DNA of 21,357 bases. It comes from Bacteroidales bacterium (GTDB lineage: Bacteria; Bacteroidota; Bacteroidia; Bacteroidales; UBA7960). Positions 15,667 through 21,357 of this stretch are shown in pieces. The stretch's first letter is position 1. Each line of letters starts with the position of its first letter. The notes beneath the pieces are model-generated. The model worked only from the letters and a program-made list of their open reading frames with translations. It was not told the DNA's origin and did no database searches. Location: the NCBI GenBank assembly GCA_007120675.1, contig SKNE01000103.1, positions 1 through 21,357 of the forward strand. Reading direction: 5' to 3'. Position numbers and translations under genes: made by a program.

Positions 15667-15674
15667 CAAAGATA
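15667..15674 (-). promoter_or_regulatory. -7 box of ppdK promoter
   Basis: The minus strand reads TATCTTTG, a perfect consensus match, about 112 bases upstream of the ppdK ATG. A plus-strand TATTTTTG lies only nine bases away (15684-15691), so promoters may sit back to back. No clear -33 TTG is seen. Confidence 0.6.
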
Positions 15675-15683
15675 CAGTAATTT

Positions 15684-15691
15684 TATTTTTG
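15684..15691 (+). promoter_or_regulatory. Plus-strand -7-like box divergent from ppdK
   Basis: TATTTTTG matches TAnnTTTG. It would give a leader of about 125 bases for the gene at 15822. A second candidate promoter lies closer to that gene. Confidence 0.35.
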
Positions 15692-15763
15692 CCGGATGAG
15701 CCCTTATCAAAACTTAACATACACAGGGAAAGGCTGTTTTGGGCTAAGGGCGGCGGGTGTCGA

Positions 15764-15795
15764 TTTGCGGATTTCCAGAATTTGTTGTAAATTTA
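15764..15795 (+). promoter_or_regulatory. Candidate promoter for the 15822 gene
   Basis: TTTG (15764-15767) is followed after 20 bases by TAAATTTA (15788-15795), which matches seven of eight consensus positions. This gives -33/-7 spacing typical of Bacteroidota and a leader of about 20 bases to the ATG at 15822. Confidence 0.45.
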
Positions 15796-15821
15796 GGCTG
15801 CCAACCGTAAATCTGAAAAGC

Positions 15822-16529
15822 ATGGAAAAGCCCGTGATACTGGAGTATTATTCTAAACTTGTCAAGGAGGAGCCCCTGAGCACGCTTGAACCTGAAATGA
15901 CCTCCGGCAACACCTGTGTGCTGGAATCCACCTCACCTTTTTTTGGCTATTACCACGATGCGCCCATGGGGAGACCTGACCCATACATATATTGTGTGCT
16001 GGCTGACCATTACAGTTTTGGAGACATCATGCGGGCAACCGGTCAAATTAACAGCAAGCGCCGTAAGCCGGTGGATGTGGCCGTGGGCAAGCTGTACCTG
16101 CTTGACAGGATCTGTCACATGATCCGCCTGAAGGATATCGGTCACTTCAGCCAGGTGCAGATCGTTCAGCAGGACTTCCGTAAGGTGGGCATTGAATTCA
16201 AGAAACGCCAGAGAACCGTTAGAGACAAGATGGCCATCATTCGCCTGGCCAAGTTCTTACGGCTTACAGACCAAGGTGACGGACTGTTCATGGATGCGGA
16301 GGACGCCACAAAGGGATACTTCCGCATACCATCCTACATCAACTGGGAGTCATTCAAGAAGCTGACCGAGGAGGCAAAATTCGACACAAGTATTCTGTAC
16401 TTTGATGCCGCACAGGCCGCATTATACCATCATGACCAGGTCATCGACCTGGTCAGGGTCTACAAGGAAAACATCGGCATCAATGCCCTGAAGGCGATCA
16501 GGGACAGGTATTACCAGCTGCTCCAATGA
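15822..16529 (+). CDS. Uncharacterised 235-residue protein
   Basis: I do not recognise this family. From the ATG at 15822 it encodes 235 residues with no signal peptide or membrane segment, starting MEKPVILEYYSKLVKEEPL. The sequence is mixed alpha/beta with a basic centre (INSKRRKPVDVAVGKLYLLD; EFKKRQRTVRDKMAIIRLAK), and conserved-looking aromatic stretches (SPFFGYYHDAPMGRPDPYIY). The C-terminal part is helical and ends NALKAIRDRYYQLLQ. The reading frame is open further upstream to 15696, but that extension (Cys-rich, RISRICCKFRL) spans a promoter-like element and is probably untranslated. Composition and frame quality match its neighbours, so it is a real gene. The basic central segment could contact nucleic acid or anionic membrane, but that is only a guess. 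Confidence 0.75.
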   Translation: MEKPVILEYYSKLVKEEPLSTLEPEMTSGNTCVLESTSPFFGYYHDAPMGRPDPYIYCVLADHYSFGDIMRATGQINSKRRKPVDVAVGKLYLLDRICHMIRLKDIGHFSQVQIVQQDFRKVGIEFKKRQRTVRDKMAIIRLAKFLRLTDQGDGLFMDAEDATKGYFRIPSYINWESFKKLTEEAKFDTSILYFDAAQAALYHHDQVIDLVRVYKENIGINALKAIRDRYYQLLQ

Positions 16530-16553
16530 GGGCCTGCATGCCGCAGGATCCCT

Positions 16554-16733
16554 TTACTTTTTCAGATCATAGTAGCAGCGCTTGGGTGAGATGATGCTGC
16601 CGGCGTCCTTCATTTTCTTGATGGCTTTTTCCACCTCTTTCTTTTCGATGCCTGCCAGCTCAGCCAGTTCTCCGGTGCGCAGTGGCTTGGCTGCATCCTC
16701 AAAGGTCTTGATGATTTTTTCCTGGATATCCAT
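16554..16733 (-). CDS. Small winged-helix (wHTH) protein, 59 residues
   Basis: An ATG at 16733 opens a 59-residue frame ending with TAA at 16554-16556. The protein (start MDIQEKIIKTFEDAAKPLRT, then GELAELAGIEKKEVEKAIKK, end SIISPKRCYYDLKK) reads as a compact winged helix: helix 1, a helix-turn-helix with GELAELAGIEKKEVEKAIKK, and a short wing containing SPKRCYY. I recall similar 60-70 residue proteins with a C-terminal SPKRCYY motif annotated as transcriptional regulators in Bacteroidota, Clostridia and methanogens; no partner or target is known to me. The coding frame is free of rare features, and a plausible promoter with an embedded palindrome lies just upstream. It is convergent with the 15822 gene. 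The overlapping plus-strand ORF is a shadow. Confidence 0.82.
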   Translation of the reverse strand: MDIQEKIIKTFEDAAKPLRTGELAELAGIEKKEVEKAIKKMKDAGSIISPKRCYYDLKK

Positions 16734-16761
16734 TGCTTACAGTAGTATTTGGTTTGCCCTG

Positions 16762-16793
16762 CGAAGATAAAAAATTATGCTGACTGATTGCAA
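16762..16793 (-). promoter_or_regulatory. Candidate promoter of the small winged-helix gene
   Basis: On the minus strand TTG (16791-16793) is followed after 21 bases by TATCTTCG (16762-16769), matching seven of eight -7 consensus positions. The ATG is 29 bases downstream. Confidence 0.45.
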
Positions 16794-16796
16794 TCA
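16785..16796. promoter_or_regulatory. 12-bp perfect palindrome TGATTGCAATCA
   Basis: This perfect palindrome covers the -33 TTG of the winged-helix gene and lies about 50 bases upstream of the -33 TTG of the divergent gene at 16900. It is a good candidate operator for a dimeric regulator, possibly the winged-helix protein itself, but a 12-bp palindrome can occur by chance. Confidence 0.4.
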
Positions 16797-16847
16797 TTGA
16801 TGACTTTAAACCACTTATCCTGCAGCAGCTCCGGGACTGATACCTGG

Positions 16848-16876
16848 TTGGAATACCGGTGTCTTGTGTATCTTTG
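16848..16876 (+). promoter_or_regulatory. Promoter of the exported protein gene
   Basis: TTG (16848-16850) and TATCTTTG (16869-16876, perfect -7 consensus) are separated by 18 bases. The predicted start of transcription near 16882 leaves a leader of about 18 bases to the ATG at 16900. This is the best-formed promoter in the window. Confidence 0.65.
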
Positions 16877-16899
16877 TATGGGAGTCCAGCTGAAAAACC

Positions 16900-17550
16900 A
16901 TGCGTACGCTATTACTGCATACCCTGATTCTTTGCTTATCCGGCTTGCTGCACGGACAGACGGGTGATTACGTGGTGCCTGACTATAAGGGCGCGGCAGA
17001 GAGTTTTTTCAGCTTGTCCGATTCCACGCTTCGGGCAGAGGTGGGTAGCTTCACCTTTACCGGGTCAATCATTGGCTTGAGCGGTAAAGTGCCTTTGCGT
17101 CAGTTTGAGCTCCAGAGCATCACCCACCATACGATCACCCTGGGACTGGACGATTTGAGGGTGCATGTCTCCAGGGCCCCCTTTTTTGCAGAGATGCACC
17201 GCATCGATTATTTTGGTCCCCAAAATTATGTGTACCGGATCGACGGACGCTTTTTCTGGGGGTTTGACGGCAGCCTTCCCAGGCACCGGCTGGTCAATGT
17301 CCACCTGTTTAAGGGGGATCAGCGATTATCTCTTCCGAACAGGGCTTTCCGGGACATTTTTGAACCAAACTTCTGCAGCCGGCGGGGACTGTTCAGCCGC
17401 CATGAGTGCTACACGAAAGCCTTCCTTTCGGAGGATGGCCGTCGCATCTACATACATATGCAGAATAGTCGCGTTCCAAGCCTGTACGAGGTGACCTGGA
17501 TCATCGTTGACGGTCAGTATGTGGGAAGGGTGGTGGACTATGCCTACTGA
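16900..17550 (+). CDS. Uncharacterised exported protein, 216 residues
   Basis: I do not recognise a family. The N-terminus MRTLLLHTLILCLSGLLHGQ is a clear Sec signal peptide, probably cleaved near Gln20, and there is no lipobox cysteine, so a periplasmic or secreted soluble protein is likely. The mature 195 residues are beta-rich and aromatic (RIDYFGPQNYVYRIDGRFFWGFDGSL) and contain only two cysteines (FCSRRGLFSRHECYTKAF), which may form a disulfide. The C-terminal segment (YEVTWIIVDGQYVGRVVDYAY) looks like an edge hairpin and carries no T9SS sorting domain. It has its own strong promoter with a short leader and is convergent with the sanA-like gene, 16 bases between stops. No catalytic motif is apparent. 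Confidence 0.8.
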   Translation: MRTLLLHTLILCLSGLLHGQTGDYVVPDYKGAAESFFSLSDSTLRAEVGSFTFTGSIIGLSGKVPLRQFELQSITHHTITLGLDDLRVHVSRAPFFAEMHRIDYFGPQNYVYRIDGRFFWGFDGSLPRHRLVNVHLFKGDQRLSLPNRAFRDIFEPNFCSRRGLFSRHECYTKAFLSEDGRRIYIHMQNSRVPSLYEVTWIIVDGQYVGRVVDYAY

Positions 17551-17566
17551 TGGGACCAGGCTGATT

Positions 17567-18241
17567 CTATACCCCGATGAGTACAGGCTCATCTTCAATG
17601 ACCAGCCCGGGCTGCTTGATCAGGTCCCAGAAAACCTTGGCCTTGGCAAACCATTCGCGCACCATGATCCTGTTCCCGTTTTGATGCTCCACATCGGCAG
17701 CATTCATGGCCAGCACCTCCATCCCGTGGTATCGTGCGATGTAGACCGCCCGCTGGTTTTGAAAACGCTGTGAGATCACGGTCACACTATCGAGTCCGAA
17801 CACCTCCCGGGCGCGCAGGACCGAGTCGAGGGTGCGCAGGCCCGCATGGTCTTTATAAATCACCTCGCCGGGAACGTCAAGGGCTTGCAGCGCCCGCTTC
17901 ATCTGGGCTGGTTCATTGTAATACCGGGTGCGGTTGTCGCCGCTGACAATTAAATAGCTCACCTTGCCGCTGTGGTAGAGATGGGCGGCGGCCTCCATGC
18001 GGTGATGGAAATAGGGATTCGGTCCCCCGCTGCGGATCCTGTGGGAAGTGCCCAGGACCAGCCCCACGCGCTGGTAGGGTATCTCCTCTGCCAGGTCATA
18101 GAGGAAAGGCCCCGACGACACCCTGATCACCTGGTTGCTTACGAGTACAATCAACAGCGGAATCAGCAAGGCAATTTCCAGAAAAATTAGACTCTTTCTG
18201 AATAAGCCTTTGAATCCCCGTCGCCGCTTTTTTCCAGTCAT
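17567..18241 (-). CDS. sanA: SanA-like DUF218/YdcF-family membrane protein
   Basis: This 224-residue protein resembles E. coli SanA, an inner-membrane DUF218 protein linked to envelope barrier function (high-temperature vancomycin exclusion). After a basic N-terminus (MTGKKRRRGFKGLFRKS) there is one membrane segment (about 17-36), then the DUF218 domain in the periplasm. Diagnostic motifs are LVLGTS (61-66), YFHHRMEAA (77-85), LIVSGDNRTRYYNEP (97-111), DHAGLRTLDSVLRAREVF (131-148) and VISQRFQNQRAVYIAR (155-170). The biochemical activity is not firmly established; the conserved acidic and basic residues suggest a hydrolase or binding role. The ATG at 18241 gives the usual length. It is divergent from the kor cluster. 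SanA-type naming rests on motif similarity only. Confidence 0.85.
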   Translation of the reverse strand: MTGKKRRRGFKGLFRKSLIFLEIALLIPLLIVLVSNQVIRVSSGPFLYDLAEEIPYQRVGLVLGTSHRIRSGGPNPYFHHRMEAAAHLYHSGKVSYLIVSGDNRTRYYNEPAQMKRALQALDVPGEVIYKDHAGLRTLDSVLRAREVFGLDSVTVISQRFQNQRAVYIARYHGMEVLAMNAADVEHQNGNRIMVREWFAKAKVFWDLIKQPGLVIEDEPVLIGV

Positions 18242-18304
18242 GGGGTAAAATTAGTGAATTAAAAAATAATCCGGAATAGCCCTCCCTAATTGAATAAATA
18301 ATTA

Positions 18305-18312
18305 TAGCTTTG
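18305..18312 (+). promoter_or_regulatory. -7 box for the korDABC cluster
   Basis: TAGCTTTG matches TAnnTTTG, 62 bases before the korD ATG, in an AT-rich spacer. No -33 TTG at the right distance is seen: the nearest TTG is 12 bases upstream. Confidence 0.45.
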
Positions 18313-18374
18313 TCCAGCTCGAAAGATGTTTATCATTTCACAAAACGTTTTTTACACCACAAATCATACAGACA

Positions 18375-18605
18375 ATGGCTAGAAAAGGGGATGTTGTCAT
18401 CAACATAGAAAGGTGCAAGGGTTGCGAGGTTTGCCTGACGGCTTGTCCGCACGAGGTCCTGGCCCTCAGCAACGAAGTGAACAGTAAAGGGTACCACTAC
18501 GCAATGAAGGTGAATTCGGCCTGCACCGGGTGTGCCAACTGCGCCATTGTTTGTCCGGACGCAGTGATCACCGTTTACCGGGAAAAGGCGGTTAAGAAGG
18601 CCTGA
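18375..18605 (+). CDS. korD: 2x[4Fe-4S] ferredoxin subunit (delta) of 2-oxoacid:ferredoxin oxidoreductase
   Basis: This 76-residue protein carries electrons from the thiamine subunits to soluble ferredoxin. It has two complete [4Fe-4S] motifs: CKGCEVCLTACP (C14, C17, C20, C24) and CTGCANCAIVCP (C50, C53, C56, C60), with each fourth cysteine followed by proline. The N-terminal strand (GDVVINIERCKGCEVC) and the NEVNSKGYHYA spacer fit the delta subunit of KOR/VOR-type enzymes rather than a free ferredoxin, and the alpha, beta and gamma genes follow in order. The ATG at 18375 has no Shine-Dalgarno. A 184-base spacer, longer than in the rest of the cluster, separates it from korA. Confidence 0.93.
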   Translation: MARKGDVVINIERCKGCEVCLTACPHEVLALSNEVNSKGYHYAMKVNSACTGCANCAIVCPDAVITVYREKAVKKA

Positions 18606-18789
18606 AGTGGCCGGGCCGGCCCTCAGGCGGCAGGATTCACCCGGTCACGATCCCGCCAGATCCACCCGGGCCCTGTTAACCATCCATTGGGATGACCGGT
18701 GAGGACCCGCCCGCATGCCTGGCAAAACAGATTTGGATGCCTTTTCAGTCCCGCAAAGTAAGCAGACAAGAATCAGAAATCACACAGAT
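18606..18789 (+). other. Spacer between korD and korA
   Basis: This 184-base spacer is GC-rich at its 5' end, with a perfect GGGCCGGCCC palindrome (18613-18622) and a bulged hairpin (GGCG/CGCC with GGAT/ATCC, roughly 18627-18657). No T-run follows. It may attenuate or process the korD-korA transcript. The last ~20 bases resemble those before korD (AAATCATACAGACA versus AAATCACACAGAT). An in-frame ATG at 18715 exists but gives an N-terminus unlike the family. Confidence 0.4.
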
Positions 18790-19863
18790 ATGGCAACAAA
18801 AGAATTGAGATTGATGAAAGGCAATGAAGCCCTGGCTGAGGCGGCCATACGGGCTGGTGCCGACGCATATTTTGGCTACCCCATCACCCCGCAGTCGGAG
18901 GTGATTGAGTACCTGATGCGTGAAAACCCGGCCGATCGTACGGGCATGCAGGTGCTGCAGGCCGAAAGCGAGGTGGCAGCCATCAACATGGTCTATGGAG
19001 CGGCCGGATGCGGCAAGCGGGTGATCACCTCCTCATCCAGTCCGGGCATCAGCCTGAAGATGGAAGGCATTTCCTATATTGCCGGAGCTGAGCTGCCCTG
19101 TGTAGTGGTCAACGTGGTACGCGCAGGCCCCGGACTGGGTACCATCCAACCATCGCAGTCGGATTATTTCCAGGCCGTGAAAGGCGGTGGCCACGGGGAC
19201 TATAAACTCATCGTACTGGCTCCCGCCACCGTGCAGGAAAGCGTGGACTATGTGAAGCTGGCTTTTGAGCTGGCCTTCAAATACCGCAATCCCGTGATGA
19301 TCCTGTCTGACGGCATCATCGGCCAGATGATGGAGAAGGTGGAGCTGTTCGAACAGATGCCCCGCGACACCACCGAATATGAGTGGGCCACCGTGGGCAA
19401 GAAGCCGGGCAAGCCCAGCGCCATCGTTACCTCACTGCAGTTGCAGTCGGAAGAGCAGGAGAAGGTGAACCTTCGCCTGCAGGCCAAATACCGCGAGATG
19501 GAAAAGAATGAGGTGCTTTTCGAAACCCATCAGTGCGATGATGCCGAGTACCTTTTCGTCGCCTTTGGCTCCTGTGCACGCATCACCCGCAAGGCCATGG
19601 AGATGGCCCGTGAAAAGGGCATCAAGGTGGGACTGATCCGGCCGCAGACGCTTTATCCCTTCCCCTATGATGAGATCAGCAGGCTGGCATCGCAAATGAA
19701 GGGGGTCCTCACCGTGGAGATGAATGCAGGCCAGATGGTGGAGGATGTGCGCCTGGCGGTCAACGGCAAGACACCGGTTAAATTTTATGGCCGCTTTGGC
19801 GGCATGATACCCAGTCCGGAGGAGATACTGGAAGCCTTGGAACAAAAAATCGTAGGAGGATAA
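18790..19863 (+). CDS. korA: 2-oxoacid:ferredoxin oxidoreductase, alpha subunit (KorA/VorB type)
   Basis: This subunit, with the beta subunit, forms the thiamine-dependent core that oxidises a 2-oxoacid to acyl-CoA and CO2. From the ATG at 18790 it has 357 residues. The pyrimidine-binding domain begins KELRLMKGNEALAEAAIRAG, with YPITPQSE (about 30-37), EAAI-type cofactor contact QAESEVAAINMVYGAA, and GPGLGTIQPSQSDYFQAVKG, which is characteristic of KOR/VOR alpha subunits. The C-terminal domain II carries YLFVAFGSCARITRKAME and GLIRPQTLYPFPYDEI. The upstream in-frame ATG at 18715 would add 25 residues of non-family sequence. Sequence alone does not separate 2-oxoglutarate from branched-chain 2-oxoacid specificity, so the kor name is provisional. 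It is four bases upstream of korB. Confidence 0.92.
   Translation: MATKELRLMKGNEALAEAAIRAGADAYFGYPITPQSEVIEYLMRENPADRTGMQVLQAESEVAAINMVYGAAGCGKRVITSSSSPGISLKMEGISYIAGAELPCVVVNVVRAGPGLGTIQPSQSDYFQAVKGGGHGDYKLIVLAPATVQESVDYVKLAFELAFKYRNPVMILSDGIIGQMMEKVELFEQMPRDTTEYEWATVGKKPGKPSAIVTSLQLQSEEQEKVNLRLQAKYREMEKNEVLFETHQCDDAEYLFVAFGSCARITRKAMEMAREKGIKVGLIRPQTLYPFPYDEISRLASQMKGVLTVEMNAGQMVEDVRLAVNGKTPVKFYGRFGGMIPSPEEILEALEQKIVGG
19854..19860 (+). promoter_or_regulatory. Shine-Dalgarno of korB
   Basis: AGGAGGA at the 3' end of korA lies seven bases upstream of the korB ATG, with korA's stop in between. This is well placed and unusual for Bacteroidota, where such motifs are rare. Confidence 0.55.
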
Positions 19864-19867
19864 ACAT

Positions 19868-20638
19868 ATGGCAGAAAACAATTTAGTACATCCAGATAAC
19901 CTGGTTTACGAAAAGACCAGTGTGATGACCGACCGGGTCCTGCATTACTGTCCCGGTTGCGGACACGGCACCGCTCACCGTCTGCTGGCAGAGGTCATTG
20001 ATGAGTTGGGCATACAGGGCGAAACCATCGGGGTGGCCCCGGTGGGTTGCTCCGTCCTGGCCTATTACTATTTTGACGTGGACATGCAGGAAGCGGCCCA
20101 CGGGAGGGCACCGGCCGTTGCCACGGGCATCAAGAGGGTCTTCCCCGAGAAGTTTGTGTTCACCTACCAGGGCGATGGCGACCTGGCTGCCATCGGAACA
20201 GCCGAGACCATTCATGCCTGTAACAGGGGGGAAAACATCCTTGTGGTCTTCATCAACAATGGGATTTACGGGATGACGGGGGGACAGATGGCACCAACTA
20301 CCCTGCCTGGAATGAAGAGTTCCACCTCACCCCGCGGGCGTGATGTGGCCACAATGGGTAACCCACTGAAAATTACGGAACTTGTGGCAGAGCTCCCGGG
20401 AACCTATTTTGTCACCCGGCAGTCGGTGCATGCCCCGGCCAACGCCAGGAAGGCCAAAAGGGCACTCAAGAAGGCCATGGAATACCAGAAGCTAAACAAA
20501 GGCACCTGCTTCGTGGAGATTGTGTCCAATTGCCCTTCAGGATGGAAGATGACACCGGCCCAATCGAATAAGTGGATGGAAGAAAACATGTTCCCCTATT
20601 ATCCCCTGGGCGACATCAAGGTTCCGGAAAACCAATAA
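19868..20638 (+). CDS. korB: 2-oxoacid:ferredoxin oxidoreductase, beta subunit (thiamine pyrophosphate binding)
   Basis: This 256-residue subunit binds thiamine diphosphate. The family signature HYCPGCGHGTAHRLLAE (C28, C31) opens the protein. The TPP/Mg motif runs from GDGD (102-105) through IGTAETIHACNRG to the NN at 130-131 (VFINNGIYGMTGGQ). Later segments GMKSSTSPRGRDV and CFVEIVSNCPSGW fit KorB. It lacks a fused ferredoxin domain, which matches the separate korD. Translation is probably coupled to korA: AGGAGGA overlaps the end of korA and sits seven bases before the ATG, one of the few good Shine-Dalgarno sites in the window. Confidence 0.94.
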   Translation: MAENNLVHPDNLVYEKTSVMTDRVLHYCPGCGHGTAHRLLAEVIDELGIQGETIGVAPVGCSVLAYYYFDVDMQEAAHGRAPAVATGIKRVFPEKFVFTYQGDGDLAAIGTAETIHACNRGENILVVFINNGIYGMTGGQMAPTTLPGMKSSTSPRGRDVATMGNPLKITELVAELPGTYFVTRQSVHAPANARKAKRALKKAMEYQKLNKGTCFVEIVSNCPSGWKMTPAQSNKWMEENMFPYYPLGDIKVPENQ

Positions 20639-20650
20639 ACATTGTTCGAC

Positions 20651-21205
20651 ATGACAGAAGAAATCATTATTGCAGGCTTTGGTGGACAAGGGGTTTTGTC
20701 CATGGGTCAGATCATTTGTTACAGCGGTGTGATGCAGGGAAAGGAGGTGAGCTGGATGCCCTCCTATGGTCCCGAAATGAGGGGCGGGACGGCAAACTGT
20801 ACGGCCATCATCAGCGATGAACAGATCAGTTCGCCGGTGCTGACCAAGTACGACACCGCCATCGTTCTCAACCAGCCATCCATGGATAAGTTTGAGGATG
20901 CGGTGAAGCCCGGCGGACTCCTGATTTATGAAGAAAACGGCATGACACGCAAACCCAAACGCAAGGACATCAATATTTGCGCCATTGCCGCGTACGACGA
21001 GTCGGTGAAGATGAATAACACCAAAGTGTTCAACATGATCGTCATCGGGGGATTCCTCAAGGTGAAGCCCATCATTGAACTGGAAAATGTGATCAAAGGT
21101 TTGCAGAAGGTGCTGCCTGAGCGATACCACCACCTCATCCCCCTCAACGAGGAAGCCATCCACAAGGGGATGGACATCATTAAGGAAGAGCTTTCCGTGA
21201 ACTAG
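20651..21205 (+). CDS. korC: 2-oxoacid:ferredoxin oxidoreductase, gamma subunit
   Basis: This 184-residue protein is the gamma subunit of KOR/VOR-type enzymes. It opens MTEEIIIAGFGGQGVLSMGQ with the glycine-rich GFGGQG motif, followed by SWMPSYGPEMRGGTANC, the conserved loop of the family. Later segments (DTAIVLNQPSMDKFEDAVKPGG; FNMIVIGGFLKV) match. The ATG at 20651 is preferred to a TTG at 20642 because it starts directly before the first strand, and the gap to korB is then 12 bases. It completes a D-A-B-C set, so the window encodes a whole four-subunit enzyme. Confidence 0.93.
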   Translation: MTEEIIIAGFGGQGVLSMGQIICYSGVMQGKEVSWMPSYGPEMRGGTANCTAIISDEQISSPVLTKYDTAIVLNQPSMDKFEDAVKPGGLLIYEENGMTRKPKRKDINICAIAAYDESVKMNNTKVFNMIVIGGFLKVKPIIELENVIKGLQKVLPERYHHLIPLNEEAIHKGMDIIKEELSVN

Positions 21206-21309
21206 CGGACCGTTTCGGCTCACCCACCGGTAAAGTGCCGGCAATAGCAGGACTGGCAGGCAAGCCCGACTCCCTTCGGCAAAAGCGATCCCGGTTGGCA
21301 GCCAGCGCG

Positions 21310-21357
21310 ATGATTCAGTTCTTCACCGGGCAGATGCCTTTTGATCGAGCTTATGAA
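21310..21357 (+). CDS. Possible start of a further gene (partial, doubtful)
   Basis: An ATG at 21310 is followed in frame by MIQFFTGQMPFDRAYE to the window edge; the same frame is open back to 21206. No Shine-Dalgarno, promoter or family match is visible in 16 residues. It may be a real downstream gene or noncoding sequence. Confidence 0.2.
   Translation, partial: MIQFFTGQMPFDRAYE

Noticed and set aside
18613..18622. GGGCCGGCCC palindrome as a rho-independent terminator after korD
   Set aside because: No T-run follows and the same-strand subunit genes continue, so full termination there is unlikely.
21206..21309. Open plus-strand frame after korC as a coding region
   Set aside because: It is open only over about 100 bases with no start codon, motif or ribosome site, and is cut by the window edge; only a doubtful ATG at 21310 was kept.
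1..21357. Search for CRISPR arrays, tRNA genes, insertion sequences, toxin-antitoxin pairs, phage or defence genes
   Set aside because: None seen: the only tandem repeat lacks CRISPR-like repeat and spacer structure, and no transposase, integrase or tRNA cloverleaf was recognised by eye.

Overview
The window looks like a chromosomal segment of a member of the Bacteroidota, probably an anaerobic or fermentative Bacteroidales-type organism. The evidence is a C-terminal type IX secretion (T9SS) sorting domain, several upstream elements matching the Bacteroidota -7 consensus TAnnTTTG, mostly absent Shine-Dalgarno sequences, a eukaryote-type (GH13_8) glycogen branching enzyme, a pyruvate phosphate dikinase, and a four-subunit 2-oxoacid:ferredoxin oxidoreductase. 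Base composition is moderately GC-rich and coding regions have GC-rich third positions, so the antisense strand carries many long spurious ORFs. I see no tRNA, rRNA, insertion sequence, phage gene or CRISPR array. Apart from the intergenic elements, this is ordinary core genome.

Layout. 1-658 (minus) is the N-terminal part of a secreted protein cut by the window edge. It is divergent from a secreted T9SS substrate (939-3077) with propeller-like repeats and two InlB-type repeats. A hairpin follows, then glgB (3208-5208). A block of 21-bp tandem repeats (5241-5408) then runs up to a small SRPBCC/AHSA1 protein (5411-5788), which converges on a YchF-like GTPase/ATPase (minus, 5792-6877). An RtcB-family RNA ligase (7183-8352) converges on a NYN nuclease fused to a cold-shock domain (minus, 8419-9321). 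That gene is divergent from hisS (9659-11038), which is followed by an intergenic element able to fold into a three-way junction and then hutH (11188-12687). ppdK lies on the minus strand (12799-15555). Its promoter is back to back with a promoter-like box pointing toward an unrecognised 235-residue protein (15822-16529). A 59-residue winged-helix protein (minus, 16554-16733) follows, divergent from an unrecognised exported protein (16900-17550), which converges on a SanA-like membrane protein (minus, 17567-18241). The right end is a korD-korA-korB-korC cluster (18375-21205).

Functional reading. GlgB (glycogen), PPDK (pyruvate/PEP interconversion with ATP/PPi) and the KOR/VOR-type oxidoreductase (2-oxoacid oxidation to acyl-CoA with reduced ferredoxin) fit a ferredoxin-based central metabolism. 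HisS and HutH share histidine as substrate, but the rest of the histidine-utilisation pathway is not here. RtcB, the NYN-CSD protein and YchF are RNA- or ribosome-associated functions. Several gene starts were moved downstream of the longest possible ORF, on family length, promoter position or start-codon quality.

The most unusual items are the 21-bp minisatellite, which also encodes a very basic heptad peptide ending at the next gene's Shine-Dalgarno-like AGGAGG; the three-way-junction element between hisS and hutH; the NYN-CSD fusion; the divergent nucleotide-binding motifs of the YchF-like protein; and a 12-bp palindrome in the promoter of the small winged-helix gene. I found no clear novel multi-gene system.
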